Below, piece by piece: positions 18,656 through 27,819 of a stretch of 64,000 nt of DNA. The notes below the pieces were generated by a model. It did no database searches and had not been told where the DNA came from. It worked only from the letters and a program-made list of their open reading frames with translations. The DNA is taken from NCBI RefSeq assembly GCF_004944975.1, contig NZ_SPQG01000004.1:162569-226568 (forward strand), written 5' to 3'. Each line of letters starts with the position of its first letter. Position 1 is the stretch's first letter. Position numbers and translations under genes: made by a program. Origin of the DNA: Halorhabdus amylolytica (lineage in GTDB: Archaea > Halobacteriota > Halobacteria > Halobacteriales > Haloarculaceae).

Positions 18656-18880
18656 TTACTCGTCCGTCGACTGGTCCGGGTCCCGGAACCCCTGACGCTC
18701 CGCCCGCTCCGCATCGAAGTGGCGGGCGGACTGCACTTGGGCGTCGACGATCGTGTTCACCTGTTCGCCCCAGTCCTCGTCCGGATGCGTTCGGACGTAC
18801 TCGGCCCAGCGCTTGATCTGTTCGAGTCGCTGGGCGCGGTTGCGTTCATGTTTCACGTCAAGCTCGTTTGAGTCGGTCAT
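18656..18880 (-). CDS. Small acidic hypothetical protein
   Basis: A 74-residue, highly charged, largely helical protein (RAQRLEQIKRWAEYVRTHPD..., then an acidic tail). No known domain is recognised. The ATG at 18880 is preferred over a longer in-frame start because the added residues are Ser/Thr-rich and unlike the rest. It overlaps the end of a 30-codon reading frame on the same strand, and together they follow the GH94 gene closely. It could also be the larger part of a single frameshifted gene (see findings). Confidence 0.55.
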   Translation of the reverse strand: MTDSNELDVKHERNRAQRLEQIKRWAEYVRTHPDEDWGEQVNTIVDAQVQSARHFDAERAERQGFRDPDQSTDE

Positions 18881-18950
18881 AGGCGTCCCTGACGTCGAGG
18901 TCCTCGACGTATCGTTCAAGTTGCTCCGTGTGAAGGTTGCCCTCGGTCAT
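18858..18950 (-). CDS. Candidate 30-residue microprotein upstream of the small hypothetical gene
   Basis: A short frame starting MTEGNLHTEQLERYVEDLDV, acidic and amphipathic as expected for real haloarchaeal protein. It begins 17 nt after the GH94 stop and overlaps the next gene by 23 nt. It is either a coupled microprotein or the N-terminal part of the downstream protein, separated from it by a frameshift. Confidence 0.35.
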   Translation of the reverse strand: MTEGNLHTEQLERYVEDLDVRDAYDRLKRA

Positions 18951-18966
18951 CTCGATACTATTGTCC

Positions 18967-21414
18967 TCACCCCATCACGACACGTACGTCGTGGGTCGCG
19001 CCGTCCTCGAACGCGGGCACGACAGTGCCCTCGATTTTCTCGCCGTTGACCTCGACACTCACGACCCCACTTTCCACTCCATCGGGATTTTCGACGGTGA
19101 TCTCGTAGGTCGCGCCCCGGAACTCCCGGTGCATCGAAAAGCCGTCCCACTCAGGTGGGATCGAGGGATCGATCACGAGGCCGTCGTGATCGGGGCGGAC
19201 GCCGAGGATGTGCTGAGTGATCGCGACGTAGTTCCAGGCGGCCGTTCCGGTCAGCCAGGAGTTCTTCGCCTCGCCGGTGGTCGGCGCATCCGGACCGGCG
19301 ATGGTCTGGGCGTAGACGTACGGTTCGGTGGTATGGACGTCGCTGATCTCCTCGCGGGCCGCCGGGCAGATGCGCTTGTAGTAATCGAAAGCGCGCTCGC
19401 CATTGCCCAGTTTGGCCTCGGTAATCATGATCCAGGGGTTGGTGTGACAGAAGACGCTCCCGTTCTCCTTGTAGCCCGGCGGGTAAGAGGTGATCTCGCC
19501 GTAGCGTTCGTCGTATTCGGTGAAGGCAGGCTGGTGGAGGACGATCCCGTGCTCGGTCGCCAGCCGCTCGCGTACTGAGTCCATTGCGTCCTGAACCTTC
19601 CCGTCCTCGCGACCGATTTCGGCCATCCCACACATGCCGTTGGATTCGACGAAGATCTGTCCCGCTTCGTTCTCGCTGGAGCCGATCGGATCGCTGAAGT
19701 GATCATAGGCTCGCCGGAACCACTCGCCGTCCCAGCCGGCCTCGGCGACGGCCGCGGCCATCTCCTCGGCGTCGGCCTGGTACTCGGTGGCGGACTCGGG
19801 CAACATATCGGTCTGGTCAGCCAGCTCCGCCAGTTCCTCTAGGGCGTAGACGAACTGGCCGGCGATGAACACCGACTCGGCGCGCTCCTCCTCGACATCC
19901 TGTTCGGCCGTCTGGAAGGACTCGTCGGGGTTCTCCGAGAAGCAGTTGAGGTTGAGACAGTCGTTCCAGTCGGCGTGGCCGATCAGCGGCAGGTCGTGGG
20001 GGCCCCGGCGTTCCCGAACGTACTCGACAGCGCGCTGGAGGTGCTCCGCGAGGGGCGCTTCAGTCCCGGGTTCGTTCCCATAGACGATCTCCTCCGCCAG
20101 AATGGAGGTGTCGCCGGTCTCCTTGACGTAGGCCGCAGTGGCCATCACCAGCCACATCGGATCGTCGTTGAACCCGCCGCCGATCTCGGCGTTGCCCTCG
20201 CCGGTCAGGGGCGTGTACTGGTGGTAGGCGCCGCCGTCCTTCAGCTGGATCTTCGCGAGGTCGAGGATCCGCTGGCGGACGCGATCCGGAAACTGGTGGA
20301 TGACCGCCAGTTGATCCTGCAGGGAGTCACGGAACCCGATGCCCCGCGTCAGCCCGGTCTCGTACAGCGAGGCCGACCGCGCGAGGTTCATCGTGACTGT
20401 GTTCTGGTAAGCGTTCCAGACGTTGACCATCCGGTCAGTCTCCTCGTCCGGAGTCTCGACCTGCAACGTCGAGAGCTGGTCGGCCCAGAACTCGTTCAGT
20501 TCTTCGAAGGCCCCATCGAGGGCGTCGGGATCACAGTACTCCTCGATTGTGGGCTCGACGTATTCCTTGTTGAGGACGCCCGATTCCTCCCACTTCTCGT
20601 CTTCCGGATTCTCGTGGTAGCCCAGCAGGAAGACGATTTCCTCGCTTTCGCCAGGATCGAGTTCGAGGTCGACCTGGTGGGAGCCGATCGGTGCCCACCC
20701 GTGAGCGATCGAGTTCGTCGCTTCACCGTCTTCGAGTACCTGTGGCGTGTCGAAGCCTTCGTAGTTACCGAGGAAGGCGTCCCGCTGGGTGTCGAATCCG
20801 TCGATATCGGCCGAGCAGGCGAAGTACGCAAAGTGGTTGCGCCGCTCGCGGTACTCGGTCTTGTGGTAGATGGTCGATCCGTCGACCTCGACCTCGCCGG
20901 TGTTGTAGTTGCGCTGGTAGTTCGAGATGTCGTCAAAGGCGTCCCACAGACAGAACTCCACGAGGCTGAACAACTGGAGGCTGCGGACCTCGTCGCTTCC
21001 GTTCTCGACGGTGACGCGCCAGGCTTCGAAGTCCTCGCCGGGCGGGACGAAGTAAGTGACCTCGCCGGCGACGCCGCCTTTCTCGCCGCGGATCGTCGTG
21101 TACTCCAGCCCGTGGCGACACTCGTAGTCGTCGAGTTCGACGCGGGCGGGCTGCCATGTCGGCGAGAAGTACTCCCCGCTGTCGGCGTCTCGAAGGTACA
21201 GGCCACGACCACCGACGTTCCGGGGTGCGTTGTTGTAGCGATAGCGGACGAGTCGTCGATAGCGCGGATCTCGATAGAAACTGTATCCGCCACCCGTGTT
21301 GGAGATCATCCCGACGTAGTCCTGGCGTCCGATGTAGTTAATCCAGGGCCGTGGCGTCTTCGGATCGGTGATCACGTACTCGCGCGCGTCGTCGTTGAAG
21401 TACCCGTACTTCAT
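18967..21414 (-). CDS. GH94 family glycoside phosphorylase (cellobiose phosphorylase-like)
   Basis: An 815-residue glycoside hydrolase family 94 enzyme. Family members split beta-linked disaccharides such as cellobiose with phosphate, giving a sugar 1-phosphate plus a free sugar in the cytoplasm and saving one ATP. The N-terminal MKYGYFNDDAREYVITDPKT beta-sandwich start is typical. The alpha6/alpha6 barrel carries the catalytic-acid region GHADWNDCLN (Asp482 and Asp485), GIGFRDSLQDQ (about 353-363) and a C-terminal jelly roll. There is no signal peptide. No cognate sugar transporter or glycosidase lies adjacent. The specificity (cellobiose, laminaribiose, cellodextrin) cannot be fixed by eye. 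Confidence 0.9.
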   Translation of the reverse strand: MKYGYFNDDAREYVITDPKTPRPWINYIGRQDYVGMISNTGGGYSFYRDPRYRRLVRYRYNNAPRNVGGRGLYLRDADSGEYFSPTWQPARVELDDYECRHGLEYTTIRGEKGGVAGEVTYFVPPGEDFEAWRVTVENGSDEVRSLQLFSLVEFCLWDAFDDISNYQRNYNTGEVEVDGSTIYHKTEYRERRNHFAYFACSADIDGFDTQRDAFLGNYEGFDTPQVLEDGEATNSIAHGWAPIGSHQVDLELDPGESEEIVFLLGYHENPEDEKWEESGVLNKEYVEPTIEEYCDPDALDGAFEELNEFWADQLSTLQVETPDEETDRMVNVWNAYQNTVTMNLARSASLYETGLTRGIGFRDSLQDQLAVIHQFPDRVRQRILDLAKIQLKDGGAYHQYTPLTGEGNAEIGGGFNDDPMWLVMATAAYVKETGDTSILAEEIVYGNEPGTEAPLAEHLQRAVEYVRERRGPHDLPLIGHADWNDCLNLNCFSENPDESFQTAEQDVEEERAESVFIAGQFVYALEELAELADQTDMLPESATEYQADAEEMAAAVAEAGWDGEWFRRAYDHFSDPIGSSENEAGQIFVESNGMCGMAEIGREDGKVQDAMDSVRERLATEHGIVLHQPAFTEYDERYGEITSYPPGYKENGSVFCHTNPWIMITEAKLGNGERAFDYYKRICPAAREEISDVHTTEPYVYAQTIAGPDAPTTGEAKNSWLTGTAAWNYVAITQHILGVRPDHDGLVIDPSIPPEWDGFSMHREFRGATYEITVENPDGVESGVVSVEVNGEKIEGTVVPAFEDGATHDVRVVMG

Positions 21415-21620
21415 ATCTATCGGTCGTGATTCCGGAAGTGGCACAAAGAACCTTTCGACGGTTGACACGCGCCACGTTCGCCGGCCGTCAGGATACACCT
21501 GGTCGGTCCCCGCGGAACTCGCCGATAGCTGTCGTATTCCGATCGAAAACGATACTGATTCAGTGCTGTCCGAACGGTGGACCCCTCGTTCCCGACGTTT
21601 TCAGACGGTAGATTCTACTG

Positions 21621-23012
21621 TCATTGTTCGATCAGCGGAGTCCCGTCGGCGTTTGGCCCGAGACGCGGCCCGGGCGGATCACCGCGGATCGGCTCGCGCT
21701 GTCGGTAGTCCGTCGAGCGCTCGACCGGCGTCCGTCCGATCGAGCGGATCAACTCGTCGTAGTCCGCAAACGAACGGTACTGCCCGAAATCCCCGCCGGC
21801 ACGGGCTGTGATCTCCTCAGAGAGGATCGTCCCCATGAAGTCGTCGGCGCCACACGAGAGCAGTTTCAACCCGAACTCGTCGCCGTACTTCACCCACGAG
21901 GACTGAATGTGCTCGATGTTGTCGAGAAACAGCCGCGAGACGGCGATCATCAGTTCGTCCTCGACCCGTGACGCCCCGCTGTCGACCATCCCGTTCTCGG
22001 CCAGGGGCGTGTCCGGGTGGATGAAAGACAGCGGAACGAACTCGGTGATCGCGCCTGTCCGGTCCTGGAGGTCCCGAACTCGTTTCAGGTGCAATGCCCG
22101 GTGGGCCTCGTTCTCGACGTGACCGTACATGATTGTCGAGGTGAGGTCCAGCCCAACGTCGGCGGCAGCCTCCATCGCCGCCAGCCACTCGCCGGTGTCG
22201 ATCTTCGCGGGACAGATCACGTCCCGAACCTCGTCGACGAGGATCTCCGCCGCAGTGCCGGGGACGCTGTCGAGGCCGGCATCTTGCAGGCGACGATAGA
22301 CCTCGCGGTAGCCCCACTCAGCTCCCCGGCGGGCGTGAGCGGCCTCTTCCGGTGTCATCGAGTGGACGTGGACGCCTCCTACGGACATCGCGTCGATCTG
22401 TTCGACGTAGGTGCCGGGATCGGTGCTGTAGTCGTCAGGCGGGCGGTAGTTCAGTGTCTCCCGATCCTCTGACTCTGTGGCTTTCAGTGTCTCCCGACCC
22501 CCTGACTCTATGGCTTCCAGCATCTCGCGGTGTTCGTCGTCCAGAGCGAAGGCCGGGTGTAGTCCCGAGACTGACGTCACCTCGTAGATCCCACGCTCGA
22601 GGGCGTCTGCGACGATTTCTCGTGACTCGGCGGGTGTCTTCGTGAATCCCGGGTGATCGTCGGGCCGATCGGCCCGGAACTGTTCGGCACTGTCCTTGAA
22701 GTTACAGAACAGACATCCGGTGTCGCAGGCGGTCGTGACGTTGTTGTTGAGGTTGGCGACGACGGTGACTTCCTCGCCGACGACCTCGGCCCGACGGCGG
22801 TCGGCGGCTTCGAGTACCGCCTCCTTCCGTTCGGGATCGATCTCCCGATCTTCGGTCCCGGTCGTCAGCAGTTCGATCGCGTCGGCGACGGTCAGGCGAT
22901 CGCCGTCGCGGGCTTTCCGGAGTGCGTTCTCGAAGTGCTGATCGCTCTCCGGACGGCAATCGAAGTCGAACCTCCCTCGCGGAACGTTCACACCGGCCTT
23001 CTCGGCAGCCAT
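21621..23012 (-). CDS. cofH: CofH, FO synthase subunit 2 (radical SAM)
   Basis: Joins tyrosine to the ribityl-pyrimidine precursor in synthesis of FO, the deazaflavin core of coenzyme F420; it works with CofG. The radical-SAM cluster ligands are Cys96, Cys100 and Cys103 in CDTGCLFCNF. The TIM-barrel strands and the segment HPDTPLAENG follow. The protein is 463 residues, slightly long. Part of the excess is an in-frame 11-residue tandem duplication (about residues 166-188, each copy ending RETLK or RETLN) that looks recent. It supplies F420 in an organism that also encodes an FrhB-type F420 protein at 33-34.6 kb. Confidence 0.92.
   Translation of the reverse strand: MAAEKAGVNVPRGRFDFDCRPESDQHFENALRKARDGDRLTVADAIELLTTGTEDREIDPERKEAVLEAADRRRAEVVGEEVTVVANLNNNVTTACDTGCLFCNFKDSAEQFRADRPDDHPGFTKTPAESREIVADALERGIYEVTSVSGLHPAFALDDEHREMLEAIESGGRETLKATESEDRETLNYRPPDDYSTDPGTYVEQIDAMSVGGVHVHSMTPEEAAHARRGAEWGYREVYRRLQDAGLDSVPGTAAEILVDEVRDVICPAKIDTGEWLAAMEAAADVGLDLTSTIMYGHVENEAHRALHLKRVRDLQDRTGAITEFVPLSFIHPDTPLAENGMVDSGASRVEDELMIAVSRLFLDNIEHIQSSWVKYGDEFGLKLLSCGADDFMGTILSEEITARAGGDFGQYRSFADYDELIRSIGRTPVERSTDYRQREPIRGDPPGPRLGPNADGTPLIEQ
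22450..22515 (-). repeat. 33-bp tandem duplication inside cofH
   Basis: Copies 22450-22482 and 22483-22515 match at 30 of 33 bases and keep the reading frame, duplicating 11 residues in a loop between the radical-SAM cluster region and the barrel. Confidence 0.9.
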
Positions 23013-23136
23013 CGATTAATCTCCCGTCGTCGTCGCCCTTAACGTCGGGGGTCACGTCGTCAAGCGCCGGTGTCGAGGACGGCGGTCCGGGACCGGTAAC
23101 ACAACGTTGATTTGGCGACCTCCCCTCGATCAGTCC

Positions 23137-24726
23137 GTGACTGACCCTCCAGCCGATGCCGATCCGTCGGTCCCCGAGGACCCCGACGGCGATCCGCCCC
23201 CGGACGATCCGAAACCGAGCGAAACTCCCGGTTCGGAGGACGATTCCGAGCGTGACGAACCCGCGGGCTCCATCACTGAGGGGAGTCTGGTTCGGCCGCT
23301 GATCGGACTGGCCTGGCCGATCGTCGTCATCCAGCTGTTACAGGTCACCTACAATATCGCCGATACGCTCTGGCTCGGCCGCCTCTCGGCGGACGCCGTC
23401 GGCGCGATCAGCCTTGCGTTCCCGTTGATCTTCCTGTTGATCGCCGTCGCCGGCGGCTTTACGACTGCCGGGGCGATCCTCGTCGCCCAGTACACCGGTG
23501 CGAAAGGCGATCGCTCGGCAGGCCTCGTTACCGGTCAGACAGTCAGCTTCGTCAGCCTGCTATCGGTCGTGATCGGGATTGTCGGGTATTTCTACACCCG
23601 TCCCGCGCTCGAACTCCTGCCGAGTGACCCCGAGACATCGACCTCGGTCATCCCTCTGGCTGCCGACTACATGGAAGTCATCTTCATGGGAATCCCGTTG
23701 ATGTTCGGCTTCTTCGTCTTCTCGGCGCTCATGCGAGGACACGGCGACACGCGGACGCCAATGCTCGTCATGGCCGTCTCAGTCGCGCTCAACGTCTTCC
23801 TGGACCCCTTTTTCATCTTCGGCTTTGCCGGTAACCCCCTGTTCGGGTGGCTCGGTCTCGGCGGGCTAGAAGCGTCATTACACGCCACCACTGGGTTCAC
23901 GGGTCTCGGGATCGGTGGTGCAGCGCTGGCGACGATTCTCTCCCGTGGCGTCGGGACGGCGATCGGTCTCTGGCTACTGTTCGAGACGGGAATCGGTCCT
24001 GCCGTCACGTTCGCCCATCTCCGGCCCGACCTCGACGTCATCGCGGACATCATCCGGCTGGGGACGCCAAGCATGGTCGAGCAATCGACCAGCGCGCTGG
24101 CGATGATTACGCTGACGGCGATGATCGTCACGTTCACACCCCCCGTTGTCGCCGCCTATGGGCTCGGCAACCGACTCATTTCCCTGGTCTTCTTGCCGGC
24201 GATGGGACTCGGCCGGGCGATCGACACCATGGTCGGACAGAACCTCGGCGCCGACCGGGCCGATCGGGCTTCGCGGGCGACCTGGCTGGCGGCCGGGACG
24301 GGCGCAGGCGTCATGGTGGTCGTCGCGGTGATCGCCGTCGTATTCACGGAGCCTATCGTCGCCGTGTTCATGGGTGATGTACCCGACGCGGCCGCGACGA
24401 TCGCCAACGGCGTCGAGTACGTCCGAATCCGGTCCGTGGAGTTCGCGTTCATCGGTGTCACGCAGGTGATCCTCGGGGCGTTCCGTGGGGCGGGCAACAC
24501 CCGGACGGCGATGGTAATCTCGATCCTGACGCTGTGGATCGGCCGGGTCGGGAGCGTCTACGTCCTCGTTTTCCTCCTCGAATGGGGTGCGACGGGTGTC
24601 TGGGTCGGCATGGCACTGGGCAACATCGTCGGCGCAGTCGTCGGCGTCGTATGGTTCCTCCGAGGAACCTGGAAGGAGCGGTATATCGACGAACCGGCGA
24701 TCGGATCCGAGGAGACGTCGGCCTGA
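23137..24726 (+). CDS. MATE family efflux transporter
   Basis: A multidrug and toxic-compound extrusion transporter, typically a Na+- or H+-driven exporter of cationic compounds. It has about 12 helices after a roughly 50-residue acidic, proline-rich N-terminal extension (PSVPEDPDGDPPPDDPKP) that is halophile-typical. Family hallmarks include GLAWPIVVIQLLQVTYNIADT in helix 1, LMRGHGDTRTPM (about 200) and GAFRGAGNTRTAM (about 450), one in each half of the protein. The GTG at 23137 is preferred to an upstream TTG. Substrate unknown. Confidence 0.9.
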   Translation: MTDPPADADPSVPEDPDGDPPPDDPKPSETPGSEDDSERDEPAGSITEGSLVRPLIGLAWPIVVIQLLQVTYNIADTLWLGRLSADAVGAISLAFPLIFLLIAVAGGFTTAGAILVAQYTGAKGDRSAGLVTGQTVSFVSLLSVVIGIVGYFYTRPALELLPSDPETSTSVIPLAADYMEVIFMGIPLMFGFFVFSALMRGHGDTRTPMLVMAVSVALNVFLDPFFIFGFAGNPLFGWLGLGGLEASLHATTGFTGLGIGGAALATILSRGVGTAIGLWLLFETGIGPAVTFAHLRPDLDVIADIIRLGTPSMVEQSTSALAMITLTAMIVTFTPPVVAAYGLGNRLISLVFLPAMGLGRAIDTMVGQNLGADRADRASRATWLAAGTGAGVMVVVAVIAVVFTEPIVAVFMGDVPDAAATIANGVEYVRIRSVEFAFIGVTQVILGAFRGAGNTRTAMVISILTLWIGRVGSVYVLVFLLEWGATGVWVGMALGNIVGAVVGVVWFLRGTWKERYIDEPAIGSEETSA

Positions 24727-24752
24727 CGCGGGGAGTGCGTCGCGGGGTCGTC

Positions 24753-25775
24753 TCAGGCGTTGGGCAACAGGTCGATGGCGATGTCGAGTGTTTCGAGAAT
24801 TACCCAGCCGACGAACAGCGCGTAGATCCCAAGCAGACCGGCGGCCTCGCCGTCGGACAGCGAGAGGTCGGTCCGGAGCACGGTAAACAGGCCGACAGTC
24901 GCCGCGGTGAGCACGCCGAACATTGGCACGGCCATCGCGAAATCGATCGCTTCGTCGCCGACGATCATGATACCGACGGGAATCGCCACCAAGAGGTCGA
25001 AGGTATTCGACCCGAGGACGTTCGCGACGGACGCGACGCCACGATCCTGGCGTGCGGCGCGCACGCTGACGAGGGCATCCGGAAGGCTGGTTGCCCCGGC
25101 AATGATCGTCACGCCCAGCAGGAATTGATTGATGCCGAACTCGGTGCCCAACGCCGAGACAGATTCGACCAGGAAGTGAACAGCGACGATGATAGCGAGG
25201 AGACCGATACCGAGACGGACCCATTGCCGGCGCGGATCGACCCCGGTTCCCTCCTCGTCGGGCTGATGCTCCGCCGTGTCCTGATACTGGATGAAGATGT
25301 ACAGCCCGTACAGCCCCAGCGGGATGAGCGCGAGCGGTCGAGTGATGGTCCCCTCCATCGGTGCCCCGGGGACTGGATAGTAGATGACGCCCAGTGCGAA
25401 CGTGATCAACAGCACCGAGACGGCCAGCATGTAGAACTGGGCCTCCTTGTAGACGATAGTGCGACTGGATTCGATGTCGTCGTCGGTCACGATGCCGGCG
25501 AGAGCGGGGATCACGAGCACGTTGAAAATGGCCGACCCGACAATCCCACCGACCCCGAGCGCGAGCGAGCCGGTGAGCCCAGCGGCGACGACGGCAGCGA
25601 GTTCCGGCATGCTCGATCCGACCGCGGAGATGATCGCCCCCTGGACCACCTGCGGGAGGCCGTAGTACGCAGCCAGCCGATCGCTCGCCTCTTCGAGCCA
25701 GCCGCTGCCGAACCAGATTACGCCCGTCGTGACAACGATCACACCCACCTCAAGCAGCAGACCCACGCTACTCAT
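24753..25775 (-). CDS. Cation/Ca2+ exchanger (CaCA family, YrbG-like)
   Basis: A 340-residue Na+/Ca2+ antiporter-type membrane protein with two inverted alpha-repeats. The first has AVGSSMPELAAV (about 51-62) and GIVGSAIFNVL, the second GATSLPDALVSVRAA (about 228-242) and NVLGSNTFDLL. The conserved E/D in each repeat bind the cation. An acidic cytoplasmic loop (DTAEHQPDEEG) separates the halves. It probably exports Ca2+ using the Na+ gradient. It is followed downstream on the same strand as the Na+/H+ antiporter gene but is separately spaced. Confidence 0.88.
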   Translation of the reverse strand: MSSVGLLLEVGVIVVTTGVIWFGSGWLEEASDRLAAYYGLPQVVQGAIISAVGSSMPELAAVVAAGLTGSLALGVGGIVGSAIFNVLVIPALAGIVTDDDIESSRTIVYKEAQFYMLAVSVLLITFALGVIYYPVPGAPMEGTITRPLALIPLGLYGLYIFIQYQDTAEHQPDEEGTGVDPRRQWVRLGIGLLAIIVAVHFLVESVSALGTEFGINQFLLGVTIIAGATSLPDALVSVRAARQDRGVASVANVLGSNTFDLLVAIPVGIMIVGDEAIDFAMAVPMFGVLTAATVGLFTVLRTDLSLSDGEAAGLLGIYALFVGWVILETLDIAIDLLPNA

Positions 25776-25862
25776 GTGAGCGGACGGTCGTTTGCGGGCC
25801 TGTTAAGTGCTGGTGATACGTGGGGCCGAGCGACACGGCCACTGGATGCGGGCGGACAATCA

Positions 25863-27746
25863 CTACTCCTGGCAGAATGCCATTCCCTCACGAACGGCTT
25901 CGTTTTCGCCGAGCAGCGTCACTTTGTCGCCCGCCTCGACGGTGTAATCGGCGCTGGGAACGAACGACTCGCCGTCCTTGCTGACCAGAGCGATCAGGCA
26001 TGTGTCCGGTAGTTCCGGACCGATCTCCCGGACCGTCCGGCCGATCAGGTTGTCACTGGTCACCTCGACCTCCTGAACGTCGCCGACGCGATCGATGTCG
26101 GTCATCCAGTGTGCGATGGCCGGCCGCTCGATCTGGTTGTCGATCGCCCAGGCGACCGCCAGCGACGAGGAGATCGTCCGGACACCCAGATCTTCGAAGG
26201 CTTCGACGTTGTCTGGGTTGTTCGCCCGGGCGATCACGTCCTCGATCTCGAAGTTCGTGCTGGCCAACTGGGCGATCAGGAGGTTCGTATCGTCGTCGCC
26301 GGTCGCGGCGACGATCGTCTTCGCGTTGCCCGCGCCCGCGTCTCGCAACACGTCGGTGTCCGTTCCGTCGCCGATGATCGCGGTGAACCCGTCGTTGCGG
26401 ATGGCTTCGACCTGTGTTTCGTCGTCCTCGATGATGACGACGTTCTCTCCACGTTCTTCGAGACGGTCGGCGAGCGCACGGCCGACGCGGCCGCCGCCCA
26501 CGATGATGACTCGCATTGGTATCACATCTAAGTATTGTGCGACGTAGCGTGCCAGGCCACCCTCGACGACGGCCGTGGCCAGAATGACCAGGAAGACGGT
26601 CCCGATGAGAACGTTGGCCTCTGCGACCATGCCCTGTGACTGCAGTTCGATCGCGAACAGCGTCGCGACGGAAGCGGGAATGATCCCGCGTGGCCCGACG
26701 AAACTCATGAACGCCCGCTCGTTGACAGTGAACCGACCGCCCACGGTCGAGACGTATATCAGCAGCGGTCGGATCACCGCCGCGACGGCAACCGCCACGA
26801 CCAGGCCGGGCAGCCAGACGTCGAACAGGACGTCCAGTTCGAGGATCGCCGCCAGGGTAATGAAGACGAACGAGAGCACGAGCAGCGTCACGTCTCCTTT
26901 GAAGGCAGTAATATCCTCCTCGTAGGGGATATCCAGATTACCCAGAACGATACCGGCCGTCGCAGCGGCGGCAACGCCAGCCTCGCCCGAGAGGTAGTTC
27001 GCACCGGCATACGAGACGATCGCGCCGGCCAGGACCAGCAGGCGGGCGTTCCGCGGGGCGTCCCCCGGCGAAAGGTCGACGTACCGCAACAGGTAGTAGA
27101 CGACGGCAGCGACAATCCCGCCGACGATGACGCCCTGTCCGAGCCGCTCTGCGAACGCGCTGAGCAATTCGACGGGCGGATTGCCGCTGAGGATGATTAC
27201 CTCGAAGACCACGACGGCCGTGATCGCCGCCGTCACGTCGTTGACGATGCCCTCGGTCTCTAAAGCCGCCGCGACGCGATCCCGGACCGGCACGACCTGC
27301 AGGATCGGTGCGATCACGGTCGGCCCAGTCGCCACGAGCAAGGCTCCGATCAGGAACGCCAGTCCCCAGGTGGTCGTCTCGAATGCGAGTTTGACGGCGA
27401 CGGCCGTCCCGACCAGGGCGATCGCCGCCCCGAGGGTAACCAGTCTGAACGTCGCCGCCGGTGCCTCCCGCAACCGGTCGATGTGGAGATGAAAGGCCCC
27501 CTCGAAGACGATGATCGCCACGCTCAGCCCGACGATCGCCGAGAGGGGTGCCGCACCGAAGGTTTCCAACGAGAACAGCCGTTCCGGGAGCACCAGTCCC
27601 GACAACGGGCCGATCGCGAGGCCGGCGACGATATAGAAGATGATGCTGGGGAGCTGCCAGCGTGCGGCCAGCAGCTGGGCACCGACGCCTAGCGCGAAGA
27701 TCATCGCGACCAGCAGGACGATCACGTCCGCGCCGCCGGCGCTCAC
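25863..27746 (-). CDS. Na+/H+ antiporter (CPA1/NhaP type) with C-terminal TrkA domains
   Basis: A 627-residue fusion. Residues about 5-400 form a 12-13-helix CPA-type antiporter with ATGPTVIAPIL (about 138-148), the proton-exchange motif GIVNDVTA (about 167-174) and FVGPRGI (about 346-352). Residues about 413-540 are a TrkA-N/RCK nucleotide-binding domain starting RVIIVGGGRVGRALADRL, and about 545-627 a TrkA-C domain. The cytoplasmic gate would tie Na+ or K+ export to nucleotide or ligand state. Such fusions are common in haloarchaea and central to ion balance. GTG start. Confidence 0.9.
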   Translation of the reverse strand: MSAGGADVIVLLVAMIFALGVGAQLLAARWQLPSIIFYIVAGLAIGPLSGLVLPERLFSLETFGAAPLSAIVGLSVAIIVFEGAFHLHIDRLREAPAATFRLVTLGAAIALVGTAVAVKLAFETTTWGLAFLIGALLVATGPTVIAPILQVVPVRDRVAAALETEGIVNDVTAAITAVVVFEVIILSGNPPVELLSAFAERLGQGVIVGGIVAAVVYYLLRYVDLSPGDAPRNARLLVLAGAIVSYAGANYLSGEAGVAAAATAGIVLGNLDIPYEEDITAFKGDVTLLVLSFVFITLAAILELDVLFDVWLPGLVVAVAVAAVIRPLLIYVSTVGGRFTVNERAFMSFVGPRGIIPASVATLFAIELQSQGMVAEANVLIGTVFLVILATAVVEGGLARYVAQYLDVIPMRVIIVGGGRVGRALADRLEERGENVVIIEDDETQVEAIRNDGFTAIIGDGTDTDVLRDAGAGNAKTIVAATGDDDTNLLIAQLASTNFEIEDVIARANNPDNVEAFEDLGVRTISSSLAVAWAIDNQIERPAIAHWMTDIDRVGDVQEVEVTSDNLIGRTVREIGPELPDTCLIALVSKDGESFVPSADYTVEAGDKVTLLGENEAVREGMAFCQE

Positions 27747-27819
27747 GTAAGCCCCTCCATACTATCGACCACTTGCCCGATCGCAATAAAATGGGCGATC
27801 CCGGCGGGTTGTGGCTGTT

